From contig JACRIM010000058.1 of the NCBI GenBank assembly GCA_016235815.1, forward strand, positions 160,041-224,040: a stretch of 64,000 bases of DNA, given 5' to 3'. The DNA comes from Planctomycetota bacterium (GTDB lineage: Bacteria > Planctomycetota > Phycisphaerae > UBA1845 > UTPLA1). Under the pieces are notes generated by a model. It was given only the letters and a program-made list of their open reading frames with translations, made no database searches and was not told where the DNA came from. Positions 1 through 9,456 of this stretch are shown in pieces; position 1 is the stretch's first letter, and every line of letters starts with the position of its first letter. The translations under genes were made by a program, and so were the position numbers.

Positions 1-1
1 G

Positions 2-1084
2 GATGCTCTCTTCCAGAAGTACGGCATCTATGCGCACAGCGGCCAGAAATACGAGCCGGTCGATAAGAACGTGCTCATGTACTACCGCGAGGAAACCAAC
101 GGCCAGCTCCTGCAGGAAGGCATCACCGAAGCAGGCTCGATGGCCTCCTTCACCGCCGCCGGCACCGCCTACGTCACCCACGGTATCAACACGATCCCGT
201 TCTTCACGTTTTATTCCATGTTCGGCTTCCAGCGCGTCGGTGACAGCATCTGGGCCTGCGCCGATATGCGCGGCAAGGGCTTCCTCATTGGCGCAACCGC
301 GGGCCGTACGACTCTCGCCGGCGAAGGCCTTCAACATCAGGACGGCCAAAGCCACGTCCACGCCACCATCGTCCCCAACCTCCTCGCTTACGATCCGGCC
401 TTCGCGTACGAAATCGGCGCCATCATCAAAGAAGGCATCCGCCGCATGTACGTGCAACAGGATGACATCTTCTATTACGTCACCGTGGCCAATGAGCCGT
501 ACGTCATGCCGGCGATGCCCGAAGGTTGCGAAGAAGGCATTCTGAAGGGCCTCTATCCGTTCCGGCGCAGCGACAAGAAGAAAAACGCGGCGCGCATCCA
601 CCTCTTCGGCAGCGGCTCAATCCTCAACGAAGTGCTCCGTGCGCAGACGATCCTCGCCGAACGATTCCGCGTCTCCGCCGACGTGTGGAGCGCCACGTCC
701 TATCAACAACTCCGCCGTGACGCCCTCATCACCGAACGGTGGAACCGCCTGCACCCCTCGAGCAAGCCGCGCAGAAGCTACTTTGAGACCATCATGGCCG
801 CCGACCCGCGACCCATCGTCGCCGCCACTGATTACATGAAAATCGTCCCCGAGCAGGTCGCACGCTGGGCGCCCATGGGCCTCACCGCGCTCGGCACCGA
901 CGGCTTCGGTCGCAGCGAAGCCCGTGAAGAACTCCGCCGCTTCTTTGAGATCGACGCCGAAAACATCGTGGTCACCGCGTTGCACGTCCTCGCCAATCGT
1001 GGCGAACTGAAGCAGTCCATTGTGGACGAAGCAATCAAGGACTTCGGCATCGACCCCGAACGTCCCGACCCGTCGCGAGCATAG
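2..1084 (+). CDS. aceE: Pyruvate dehydrogenase E1 component (C-terminal part)
   Basis: Homodimeric-type E1 of the pyruvate dehydrogenase complex, which decarboxylates pyruvate with thiamine diphosphate and passes the acetyl group to the E2 lipoyl domain. The frame is open from the window edge to a TAG at 1082-1084, so only about 360 C-terminal residues are visible (E. coli AceE has about 887). Family landmarks are 'YGIYAHSGQKYEPVD' at the left edge, 'LQEGITEAGSMASF', 'TAGRTTLAGEGLQHQDG' and the C-terminal 'TDGFGRSEAREELRRFFEID'. The 5' part lies outside the window. The E3 partner gene lpdA is 38 kb away, so the complex is not encoded as one cluster here. The identification is firm. Confidence 0.94.
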   Translation, partial: DALFQKYGIYAHSGQKYEPVDKNVLMYYREETNGQLLQEGITEAGSMASFTAAGTAYVTHGINTIPFFTFYSMFGFQRVGDSIWACADMRGKGFLIGATAGRTTLAGEGLQHQDGQSHVHATIVPNLLAYDPAFAYEIGAIIKEGIRRMYVQQDDIFYYVTVANEPYVMPAMPEGCEEGILKGLYPFRRSDKKKNAARIHLFGSGSILNEVLRAQTILAERFRVSADVWSATSYQQLRRDALITERWNRLHPSSKPRRSYFETIMAADPRPIVAATDYMKIVPEQVARWAPMGLTALGTDGFGRSEAREELRRFFEIDAENIVVTALHVLANRGELKQSIVDEAIKDFGIDPERPDPSRA

Positions 1085-1297
1085 ACACACACCAAAAACG
1101 CTACTGATGCCGAGGATTCTCACGCTTTCCACACCTTTCTTATGGGGCGAGCTTGAATCCCGTCTGCAGAAACGAGTATCATTTGTTAGAGTCCAAGGCC
1201 TCACATCGGACGTTGGGTGTTAGCGCACCGACCGTCACAAATCTAGATCCGCCATTCCCGAACCGGGAGCGGTGTTGCAGCAAGGCGGGAGAACCTC

Positions 1298-3739
1298 ATG
1301 GCATCAGGCCGTACTTACAGTCATTTCCTCATCATGTCATTCGTCGCAGTCGGCGCGGCCGCGACGCCAATCCATGCGGAAGATTTCGGCGAAGAAGTCA
1401 CGCGAAATGCATGGTCCATGCTGGATGAAATACCCGTCGCTCGACAGGCCGATGCGCCCTGGGTGCGCCCAGAGAAATATCAGGCCTTGCTGCTGGATCG
1501 GGCACAGATCACGGATGTCTTGCGATTGGCGCCCCTGGAATCCAACGTCGGCGACGTGAAGAACTCCGATTTTGTCGTAAGCATTCCCATGCCCGATGGA
1601 TCGTTCGCTCGTTTCCGTGTGGTCGAATCCCCCATCATGGCGCCGGGCCTTGCCGCTGAGTTCCCATCCATCCATACGTATTTGGGCCAGGGCATCGACG
1701 ACCCCACGGCCACCATCCGCTTTGATCTGACGCCACAGGGGTTTCACTCTCAAATCCTCTCGCCAACCCTGGGCGCATCCTATATCGACCCATTCACGCG
1801 CGGCGACGACACGCTGTACACGAGTTATTACAAGCGTGATCTATTGCCGCGGGATGATTTTCACTGCGTCGGGCCGGAAGATGCGGCAGCCGTGGCGACA
1901 GAGCTTAAACAGGCGCTGGACGCCCCGCTGCGATCCACCGGCGCCGTTCGAAAAGAATACAGGTTGGCCTGCGCCGCCACGGGTGAATACACGGCATTTC
2001 ACGGCGGCACTGTCGCCCTCGGCCAGGCTGCGATTGTGACGGCCGTCAATCGCGTAACGGGAGTCTACGAAACAGAAGTGGCCGTCCGAATGATCCTGGT
2101 GGCCAACAACAGCCTGCTGGTCTACACCGACGGAGCCACCGACCCCTACACCAACAGCAGCGGATCGACAATGTTGGGACAAAACGTCACCAATCTCAAT
2201 ACGGTCATTGGTAGTGCAAACTACGACATCGGCCACGTATTCAGCACCGGCGGCGGTGGAATTGCCGGACTCAGTGTCGTTTGCGGAGCCTCAAAGGCAC
2301 GCGGCGTCACCGGGCTTTCCAGCCCCACCGGAGACGGCTTCTGGATCGACTACGTGGCACACGAAATGGGCCACCAATTCGGCGGCAATCACAACTTTAA
2401 CGGTGCCTCCACCAATTGCGGCTCCAATCGCAACGCCTCCACCGCCTACGAACCAGGCAGCGGTTCGACCATCATGGGCTATGCCGGCGTTTGCGGAGCA
2501 CTCGACAACCTCCAGCCTCACAGCGATCCATACTTCGGTTTCATCAGCATTCAGGAGATCAGCAACTTCATCAACGCCGGCGGCAATTCGTGTGCCACCC
2601 CTGTCAATACGGGCAACAACCAACCCACGGTGAACGCCGGACCGGACTATACAATTCCAAGCGGCACTCCATTCATACTCACGGCCGCAAGCGGAAGCGA
2701 TCCTGACGGCGATCCGGTCACCTATTGCTGGGAAGAGCGCGACCTTGGACCGGCGCAGACCGCCGGTGTCATCGGCGGCCTGGGGGCGGCGGACAATGGC
2801 AGCAGCCCGCTCTTTCGAAGTTTCAATCCGGATGCATCCCCAAGCCGAACCTGCCCGCGCCTGAGTGCTGTTCTGGCCAACACGCTTTCTCTAAAGGTTG
2901 AAAGAATTCCTACCACCAATCGGACCATGAACTGGCGGTGCACCATTCGTGATAACCGGGCCGGCACTGGAGGGGCCAATTCCGACGACATGAATGTCGT
3001 CATAACAAATGCAGGAGGCGCCTTCAGCGTCACGTCGCCCAATACGGCGGTTAGCTGGAGCGGCGATCAAACCGTTACGTGGGATGTGGCCGGCACCAAC
3101 GGTGCCCCCGTCAACACCGCCAACGTGAATATCCTTCTCTCGACCGACGGTGGAAACACCTTCCCGACGACGCTTCTGGCAGGGACGCCGAACGACGGCT
3201 CGGAAGTCGTCACGCTTCCCAACATCAACACCACTCAGGCCCGCATCAAAGTTGAAGCCGTCGGAAACATCTACTTCGACATCTCGAACGCCAACTTCAC
3301 CATCACGCCGGCCAACCCGCAGAATCCGTCGAACCCGCAGGTGTCCGCGTCGCCCGTATGCCCCGGCGACCTCGTGAACCTCTCGGCAACCGTCGGTGCC
3401 AATGAGACCATCGACTGGTACAACGGCTCCTGCGGCGGTTCACTGGTTGGATCGGGCAACCCGCTCGGCATCAACCCCCTCGTAACCACCACCTATCACG
3501 GACAAGCCCGCAACACGATCACCGGCCTGCTCAGTGTCGGCTGTACAACAGCCAATGTCATCGTGTACGCCCCGGGCGACGCCGATGGAAACGGCGCGGT
3601 TGACCTCGCGGATATCGACCCCTACGTCAACCTGTTACTCGGCAATCTCGCATTGCCAAACTGTGCAGGCGACTACGACTCGGACGGCGACGTAGATGGC
3701 GACGACCTCGTCATGTTCACCGACGCACTCACTCCATAG
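1298..3739 (+). CDS. Secreted reprolysin-like zinc metalloprotease with dockerin-like C-terminus
   Basis: Predicted exported protease of 813 residues. The start ATG follows a GGGAGAA-type ribosome site and a signal peptide ending near 'PIHAED'. A propeptide-like region leads to the metzincin zinc site HEMGHQFGGNH at about residues 354-364, with a Met-turn-like 'TIMGYAG' near 391, as in M12 (reprolysin-like) peptidases. After it come a 'DPDGD' polycystic-kidney-type region, beta-sandwich segments around 570-690 ('AVSWSGDQTVTWDVAGTN'), and a C-terminal pair of Ca-binding-like loops ('DADGNGAVDLADIDPYV' and 'DYDSDGDVDGDDLVMF') that look like a dockerin. A second protease of the same kind lies at 36612-39269. 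The substrate is unknown. Confidence 0.85.
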   Translation: MASGRTYSHFLIMSFVAVGAAATPIHAEDFGEEVTRNAWSMLDEIPVARQADAPWVRPEKYQALLLDRAQITDVLRLAPLESNVGDVKNSDFVVSIPMPDGSFARFRVVESPIMAPGLAAEFPSIHTYLGQGIDDPTATIRFDLTPQGFHSQILSPTLGASYIDPFTRGDDTLYTSYYKRDLLPRDDFHCVGPEDAAAVATELKQALDAPLRSTGAVRKEYRLACAATGEYTAFHGGTVALGQAAIVTAVNRVTGVYETEVAVRMILVANNSLLVYTDGATDPYTNSSGSTMLGQNVTNLNTVIGSANYDIGHVFSTGGGGIAGLSVVCGASKARGVTGLSSPTGDGFWIDYVAHEMGHQFGGNHNFNGASTNCGSNRNASTAYEPGSGSTIMGYAGVCGALDNLQPHSDPYFGFISIQEISNFINAGGNSCATPVNTGNNQPTVNAGPDYTIPSGTPFILTAASGSDPDGDPVTYCWEERDLGPAQTAGVIGGLGAADNGSSPLFRSFNPDASPSRTCPRLSAVLANTLSLKVERIPTTNRTMNWRCTIRDNRAGTGGANSDDMNVVITNAGGAFSVTSPNTAVSWSGDQTVTWDVAGTNGAPVNTANVNILLSTDGGNTFPTTLLAGTPNDGSEVVTLPNINTTQARIKVEAVGNIYFDISNANFTITPANPQNPSNPQVSASPVCPGDLVNLSATVGANETIDWYNGSCGGSLVGSGNPLGINPLVTTTYHGQARNTITGLLSVGCTTANVIVYAPGDADGNGAVDLADIDPYVNLLLGNLALPNCAGDYDSDGDVDGDDLVMFTDALTP

Positions 3740-3953
3740 CTTGCGCTTGATCCGCCCGTCGGAGCCGCGCCGGTAAGGAAGCGGGCTCTTCCGACTTTGC
3801 TCAAAGCCGCGCCCGAAAGTGATCGCCGAGTAACGCCGCGGTTTCACCGCATTTTCGAATCATTCGCGTGCGTCCACGACTCCTTTCTTCGATCTATCTA
3901 CGCTCTCTGGAACATTCCCCGCCCTTCCCCGACAATCTGCGAAGGAGCCGCCC

Positions 3954-4595
3954 ATGACCCAACGCACGTGGCCAAACGTCACCATCATCCGCCACCCCGT
4001 CGTGCAGGAACGCCTAACGTGGGCGCGCGACAAGCGAACCGGCGTCGAGCAGTTCCGTCGCCTCGTCGGCCAGATCGCCCGCCTCATGGCCTTTGAAATC
4101 ACGCGCGACTATCCCACCAACGCCGTCTGCGTCGAAACACCGCTCGGCCCCTGCGACGGCGTCGCCATGACCCGCGGCCTCACGCTCGTGCCGATCCTTC
4201 GCGCCGGCCTCGGCATGGTCGAGGGCATCCTCCAGTTGCTCCCCTCAGCCCGCGTCGGCCACCTCGGTATCTACCGCGACCACGACACGCTCAAGCCGGT
4301 CACCTACTACAACAAGATGCCGCCCGACATCGCCAGAACCGACGTCATCGTCATCGACCCCATGCTGGCGACGGCCGGCTCACTCACCGCGGCCATCGAC
4401 CTCATCAAGAAAACGGGAGCCAATTCGATCAAAGTGCTCTGCCTTGTCGCCGCCCCCGAAGGCATCGAACGCCTCATCGCCGCCCACCCCGATGTCGCAG
4501 TATTCACCGCCGCAGTGGACGAAAAACTCAACGAAAAAGGCTACATCGTCCCCGGCCTCGGCGACGCCGGCGACCGACTCTTTGGAACCACGTAA
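3954..4595 (+). CDS. upp: Uracil phosphoribosyltransferase
   Basis: Pyrimidine salvage enzyme that converts uracil and PRPP to UMP in the cytoplasm. The 213-residue length is normal. Family signatures are 'TRGLTLVPILRAGLGM' and the PRPP loop, seen as 'VIVIDPMLATAGSLTAAID', followed by the C-terminal uracil-binding region 'GYIVPGLGDAGDRLFGT'. The ATG at 3954 has a good ribosome site (AAGGAG, about 7 bases upstream). It stands alone: the next gene in the same direction has its own ribosome site and no link to pyrimidine metabolism. Confidence 0.96.
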   Translation: MTQRTWPNVTIIRHPVVQERLTWARDKRTGVEQFRRLVGQIARLMAFEITRDYPTNAVCVETPLGPCDGVAMTRGLTLVPILRAGLGMVEGILQLLPSARVGHLGIYRDHDTLKPVTYYNKMPPDIARTDVIVIDPMLATAGSLTAAIDLIKKTGANSIKVLCLVAAPEGIERLIAAHPDVAVFTAAVDEKLNEKGYIVPGLGDAGDRLFGTT

Positions 4596-4735
4596 CCCCC
4601 GTTTCTCGCCACACAAAAAAGGTATTTGCCCCGGAAACGAATAAATCGCATACTTACCTGACCCCCGGCGTCCGCAGGGGGTTGCCTCGCGGAGAGAGAA
4701 TTCACCAGTCTCGCACGTTTTCGAAGGAATCCCCC

Positions 4736-6214
4736 ATGTCCATCCATTTCCGTTCCGCATTCGTTCTCGGTCTATCCCTGCTCATCGGGGCCGCTCCGGT
4801 CCTTGCCGCTCCGGAGAACACCACCGCCGACGCCGTGATTGGTCAGCCAGGTTTCACCACCAATCTGGCCAATCAGGGTCTCGGGGCCTCCAGCGCTGCA
4901 ACGCTAAACGGCAACCGCGGAATCTTCGTGGACACGACCGGCCGCCTCTGGGTCGCTGACACGTCCAACAACCGCGTCCTCATGTACAACGTGGCCGCGA
5001 CCTTCGCCAACGGCGCGTCAGCCGACCTGGTCCTCGGCCAGGCCGATTTCGCCTCCTCTCAGGAAAATCGCGGCGGCGCAAACCCGAATAAGAACACCCT
5101 CTCCGGCCCGCGCGGCGTGACCGTCGATCCATCAGGACGCGTCTACGTCGCCGACACCGGCAACGCCCGCATTCTCCGCTACGACGCGCCGTTCACTAAT
5201 GGCATGGACGCCGTGCAGGTCTTCGGCCAGGGCGGAAGTTTCACGACCGGCACCCAGGGCGTAAACGCCACAAACGCCAACATCGGAAACGCCGAAGGCA
5301 TCACCTGCGACGCCGCGGGAAACGTTTATCTGGCTGATCGTTTCTTCAGCCGCGTCGTCCGCTACAACACGCCCGCCGCCCCGGGCAGTGACACCCTCGG
5401 CGACATCTTCCTCGGCCAGCCCGACGCCAACAGCGGCAGCGGCAATCAGGGCGGGGCCGCCGCGGCCAACACCATCAACCGCGCCAGCGGAGTTTGCGTC
5501 GATGCCGCGGGAAATGTGTACGTCGCCGACGAATTCAACCACCGCGTACTTCTATATCTGGCGCCGATCACCACCAACATGGCCGCCTCGCGCGTCTATG
5601 GACATCCCACATTCAGCGGTGAGGCTGCCAATGACGGCTTGGCCATCCCGTCGGCAACGACCCTGAATACGCCCGTCAGCGTCGCCATCGATCCTCTGAG
5701 TGGAAACCTATTCATTGCCGACTCCATCAACATGCGAATCCTCGAATTCACCAACCCCCAGACCGACAGCACCGCCGACCGTGTCTATGGCCAGGGCGGC
5801 GATTTCACCACCAAAGTGCAGAACAAGGGCGGCATCAGCGCCGACAGCATCAACGATGTCGGCGGCGTCGCGTGCGATGCCCTGGGCAATCTCTACGCCG
5901 GAGACCGACTCAACAGCCGCGTGCTGAGATACAACGTTGCGCCGGTGGTTAATCCTCCCGGCGGCGGTGGCAACAATGATCCCGATGCCGACGGTGACGG
6001 TGTCGTCGACGCCAATGACAATTGCCCGAACAACGCGAACCCCGACCAGGCCGACGCGAATGCCGACGGCGTGGGCGACGCATGTCCCCCCGGCACCCCT
6101 CCCGACCCGACCGTGGCATGTGGAACGTGTGGCGCCGGCATGGCCATGATGACGCCGCTCATGCTTGTTGGAATGTTCACGCTGCGAAATCGCCGACGGC
6201 GAATCAGGCACTGA
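4736..6214 (+). CDS. Secreted NHL-repeat beta-propeller protein with thrombospondin-type-3 repeat and Cys/TM/Arg tail
   Basis: 492-residue surface or envelope protein. I chose ATG 4736 because AAGGA lies 7 bases upstream and the signal peptide 'MSIHFRSAFVLGLSLLIGAAPVLA' follows directly; the longer frame from 4682 would add residues with no export function. The body is a series of NHL blades of the type 'VDTTGRLWVADTSNNRVL' and 'CDAAGNVYLADRFFSRVV'. A Ca-binding thrombospondin-type-3 segment follows ('DADGDGVVDANDNCPNNAN'). The end is unusual: Pro-rich spacer, 'CGTCGAG', a hydrophobic stretch and 'RRRRIR', a layout like tripartite Cys-containing sorting tails such as MYXO-CTERM. It overlaps the end of convergent queG by 11 bases. 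Confidence 0.8.
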   Translation: MSIHFRSAFVLGLSLLIGAAPVLAAPENTTADAVIGQPGFTTNLANQGLGASSAATLNGNRGIFVDTTGRLWVADTSNNRVLMYNVAATFANGASADLVLGQADFASSQENRGGANPNKNTLSGPRGVTVDPSGRVYVADTGNARILRYDAPFTNGMDAVQVFGQGGSFTTGTQGVNATNANIGNAEGITCDAAGNVYLADRFFSRVVRYNTPAAPGSDTLGDIFLGQPDANSGSGNQGGAAAANTINRASGVCVDAAGNVYVADEFNHRVLLYLAPITTNMAASRVYGHPTFSGEAANDGLAIPSATTLNTPVSVAIDPLSGNLFIADSINMRILEFTNPQTDSTADRVYGQGGDFTTKVQNKGGISADSINDVGGVACDALGNLYAGDRLNSRVLRYNVAPVVNPPGGGGNNDPDADGDGVVDANDNCPNNANPDQADANADGVGDACPPGTPPDPTVACGTCGAGMAMMTPLMLVGMFTLRNRRRRIRH

Positions 6215-7154
6215 CATTCGTGATGTTGTGGAGCGCAATGGTCGCATTGCGCTTCCACATCAATCGCTTCGCCCGATCCGTCGCCCGTCCCTCGACATAC
6301 GCGGCATACAGCGCCTCGTCCCAGCCGAGCACATCGTGCAACGCCGGCCGGGCGCTTTCTGCCGACCCAAGAAACCGCGGCTCCTTCATCGTCGGCGCAT
6401 CGCGGTTGTGCGGGCACACCGCCTGACACACATCGCAGCCAAACACCCAGTCGCCTATCTGCGGCGCGAGCGCGGGTTCAATGTCGCCACGATGCTCAAT
6501 CGTGAGATACGAGATGCACCGGCTCGCATCCATCTGATAGGCCGTCGGAAACGCCCCCGTCGGACAGGCGTCCAAACACCGCGTACACGATCCGCAATGG
6601 TCCGGCTCCGGCACGTCCGGCAACAACTCCAGGTCCGCCACCACCACACCCAAAAAGAAATACGACCCCAGCGATTGATGCATCACCAGCGTGTTCTTCC
6701 CGATCCACCCCACCCCCGCCTTCACCGCATACTCGCGCTCGATGATCGCCGAGGTATCCACGCACACCCGCGCCTCAAACGGATCCCCCAACTCCGCGCG
6801 CAACTGTGAAACCATCAGCTCCAGCTTGTCCCGAATGACGACATGGTAATCCTCCCCCCACGCATACATCGCCACCCGCCCGCGGTGCCTCTCATCCGTC
6901 GGCGAAGGTTCCGGCTGTTTGTAATTCAGCGCGACAACAATCACGCTGCGCGCCACGGGGAGCATGTGCCGAATGTCGAGTCGCGAATCACGATGACGAT
7001 GAAGGTACCCCATCGTCCCCGCGCGACCCTGCGCGAGCCATTCGCCAAAATAATCGTCGTGGGAAATAGGTCCGGCCGGCGCGATCCCGCACCGTTCGAA
7101 TCCAAGCCCTTCCGCGATTCGTTTCACCAGTTTGGATCGATCGCTCGGCGCCAT
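6204..7154 (-). CDS. queG: Epoxyqueuosine reductase
   Basis: Last step of queuosine synthesis in tRNA: cobalamin-dependent reduction of epoxyqueuosine to queuosine, using two [4Fe-4S] clusters. Visible motifs are 'VDTSAIIEREYAVKAGVGW' (catalytic Asp region), the cluster ligands 'CGSCTRCLDACPTGAF' and 'CDVCQAVCPHNR', and a final 'KRNATIALHN'. From ATG 7154 ('MAPSDRSK') the protein has 316 residues, the short form without extra C-terminal HEAT repeats; an upstream in-frame ATG at 7187 would add 11 residues. It begins close to the stop of the hydrolase gene upstream (7191), so the two may share a transcript. No other queuosine gene is in the window. Confidence 0.94.
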   Translation of the reverse strand: MAPSDRSKLVKRIAEGLGFERCGIAPAGPISHDDYFGEWLAQGRAGTMGYLHRHRDSRLDIRHMLPVARSVIVVALNYKQPEPSPTDERHRGRVAMYAWGEDYHVVIRDKLELMVSQLRAELGDPFEARVCVDTSAIIEREYAVKAGVGWIGKNTLVMHQSLGSYFFLGVVVADLELLPDVPEPDHCGSCTRCLDACPTGAFPTAYQMDASRCISYLTIEHRGDIEPALAPQIGDWVFGCDVCQAVCPHNRDAPTMKEPRFLGSAESARPALHDVLGWDEALYAAYVEGRATDRAKRLMWKRNATIALHNITNVSA

Positions 7155-7190
7155 GACCCGCGCCAGTCTACACCCGGCCTCTCGCATGGA

Positions 7191-9329
7191 CTAGGGCAAC
7201 GCCTGCCGCATGTAAGGCCCGACATCCCGGGCATCCGCCACGCCGTCGAAGTTCGCATCCGACACCTCAATGTGAATCGGATCCGTATCGATCCCCAGCA
7301 AGACGTTGACGAAGGTGCCCGCATCGGGAAGCGCGTAATTCGGAAACAAATCGTGCGCCGGCCAGTTCGTAATTGAATTGGCCGCGCCGTCAATAACGTC
7401 TCCCATATCCGACATGCTCGGCACCCCCAGCGCGCCGTTCGAGTTGAACATGGCCACCCAATTAATCCCGTCCGGCCGACGCATGAACCAGGTGGCCGTT
7501 CCGTTGGTCTGTCCAGTTCCCGACCCGCGAACAAGGCCCGTCGTCCCCAACGGCTGAATCAGCCACCCGCACGCATACCAGGAATTCGCGTTGGCCGGTA
7601 TTCCCGGCGGACGACTCCACATCAGATCGATCGTCGGCTGCGTAAGCAGCGGCGACGATGCGGGCGTATCAAAGGCCGCGATCACGCGGGCATAGTCGAT
7701 GGCCGACGAAACCTGCCCCGCCGTGCTCATCAACGAGCGAATGTTCCAGCCGCCGTATTGAATCGGCGTGATCGCCGGCGCCGATGGCCCCATGACGCAC
7801 GGACTCGATCGTTGATAGCTGTCCCAGTAAGGTGGTTCCCCCGGATATTGAAACCCCAGCAGCGAATCGGCCGTATGAAAGCTCCGCCCCTGCACCGGTA
7901 GAAAGACATGGTTCCGCATCCATGATTCATAAGGTTCGCCGGTCGCCGCTTCAATCACCAACCCGAGCACGCAGTATCCGAAAATGGAGTAATAAAACTG
8001 CGATCCCGGATCGAAATTGAGCGGCTGTGTCGCCATGAAATTGAAAATGGTCTGTGGCGTCGTCGGCAGCGGCACGCCCAGCGCGGTGCTGATCTCAAAG
8101 TCGTGATACATCGGGTCATAGGCGATGTTGTTCCAACCGCCCCAGTGCTGAAGCAAATGCCGCACCGTCACATTGTTGATCCGCGGATCCACCCACGCCG
8201 ACGTATCCAGAATCGTTCTGATCGGCTGATCGATCCCGATGACGCCGTTCTCCACCAACTTCATCACGCCGATCGCGGTCAACGTCTTCGTCAGGCTCGC
8301 CATTCGAAACGGCGCATTGCAACGCGTAATCGGCCAACCGCTCGGACCGTACGTGTACCCCCGGGCCAGGACCAACCGCCCGTTCTTCGTCACCGCCAGC
8401 ACGCCGTTTGGCACATGCCGCGCCGTCATGAAATTCTGCACCGCCGTATCGAACGCCGCCAATTGCGGAACCGCCTGCCCCGTGATCGTGAACACGCTGG
8501 GCTGCGGAATCTGCTCCCAGGCCGACGTGTACCGCGTCCCCGCCGCCATCTCATAGGCGTTGATAAAGGACGGCCGAAAGCCCTGCGCCAGGTACGCCGA
8601 CGCCGTTGTCTGCAATTCAGAAAGCGTTTGCTCATGGAACGACTCCCACGGCGGATGTTCCCACACCACCCACACGCCGGCGAAAAATGGGCTTGCCGCC
8701 GCCCCGCTTCCGCTGGAACAGAGCAGCCGACACCCGCTAAAGCGATAGTTCGTGATGGTCTGCGCGAACTGGGAACTATTGGAATTGTGTTGTTCGCACT
8801 TGGTGCGGCCATCGCCAATCCAAAGTGCCGCGTATCGCGTATTGGCGCCGGTCCCCGTCGCCGAAACCCAGTACGGCCGAAACCCTCCACCGCTCAGCGT
8901 TGAAAGTTGTGTCGTATAGTCGGCATTGCTCATTTGACGCATCGCCTGCCATTGCGTCACACCGTCGTTCACCCAAACCGCCGCGTACAACTCATTCGGG
9001 AAATTGCCATAGGCCGAAACACACACCGGCCGCCGCCCCAAACCAGCCTGGGCCGTCGAAAAACTTCCATAGTCGGCCGAGTTGACCCCGGAAATCCAGC
9101 CCCAATTCGTCAGACCGTCATTCACCCACGCCGTCTGAAAGCGCGGACCACCCGGCGTCTCATGTGCCGAGATCATCGCCGGACGAAAACCCATCGGGAC
9201 CAGCGTATCGATGTGTTCCTGGAGTTGCGTCGTGGAAAGGTCGAGTTGCACCTGCCACGACTGCGCGTGCACCGTCGACGTGACCAGCAAGGAATAAACG
9301 AACAACTGCCCACGCGTCAGAGAACCCAT
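7191..9329 (-). CDS. Secreted BTRD1-repeat serine hydrolase (class C beta-lactamase fold), probably catalytically degenerate
   Basis: 712 residues. A signal peptide ends near 'STVHAQ'. The N-terminal half has repeats of the bacterial tandem repeat domain 1 type, recognisable by 'GFRPAMISAHE', 'GRRPVCVSAYG', 'GFRPYWVSATG' and 'GFRPSFINAYE'. The second half is a class C beta-lactamase/penicillin-binding fold with the nucleophile motif SLTK near residue 345. The motif expected as Y-S-N reads Y-S-I ('FYYSIFGYCVLG'), and the HTG/KTG position reads 'RGSGTGQ', so two of three catalytic motifs are changed. The C-terminus has a dockerin-like 'DANFDGVADARDVGPYM'. It is a tandem paralogue of the next gene, which keeps all motifs. 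Confidence 0.85.
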   Translation of the reverse strand: MGSLTRGQLFVYSLLVTSTVHAQSWQVQLDLSTTQLQEHIDTLVPMGFRPAMISAHETPGGPRFQTAWVNDGLTNWGWISGVNSADYGSFSTAQAGLGRRPVCVSAYGNFPNELYAAVWVNDGVTQWQAMRQMSNADYTTQLSTLSGGGFRPYWVSATGTGANTRYAALWIGDGRTKCEQHNSNSSQFAQTITNYRFSGCRLLCSSGSGAAASPFFAGVWVVWEHPPWESFHEQTLSELQTTASAYLAQGFRPSFINAYEMAAGTRYTSAWEQIPQPSVFTITGQAVPQLAAFDTAVQNFMTARHVPNGVLAVTKNGRLVLARGYTYGPSGWPITRCNAPFRMASLTKTLTAIGVMKLVENGVIGIDQPIRTILDTSAWVDPRINNVTVRHLLQHWGGWNNIAYDPMYHDFEISTALGVPLPTTPQTIFNFMATQPLNFDPGSQFYYSIFGYCVLGLVIEAATGEPYESWMRNHVFLPVQGRSFHTADSLLGFQYPGEPPYWDSYQRSSPCVMGPSAPAITPIQYGGWNIRSLMSTAGQVSSAIDYARVIAAFDTPASSPLLTQPTIDLMWSRPPGIPANANSWYACGWLIQPLGTTGLVRGSGTGQTNGTATWFMRRPDGINWVAMFNSNGALGVPSMSDMGDVIDGAANSITNWPAHDLFPNYALPDAGTFVNVLLGIDTDPIHIEVSDANFDGVADARDVGPYMRQALP

Positions 9330-9456
9330 CGATCAACCAACCCGTGGGAAACGCGGGTGAAAGAAAAAACGTTACGCCGCTGCGAACCGCCAACGGTTCA
9401 TCACAATCATATCATCGTGATTGGGCGATTACCACCCCGTTGAATCCCGCCGTGCG

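Noticed and set aside
3757-3800. Terminator after the first metalloprotease gene
   Set aside because: An imperfect GTCGGA/TCCGAC hairpin exists but has mismatches and no T run.
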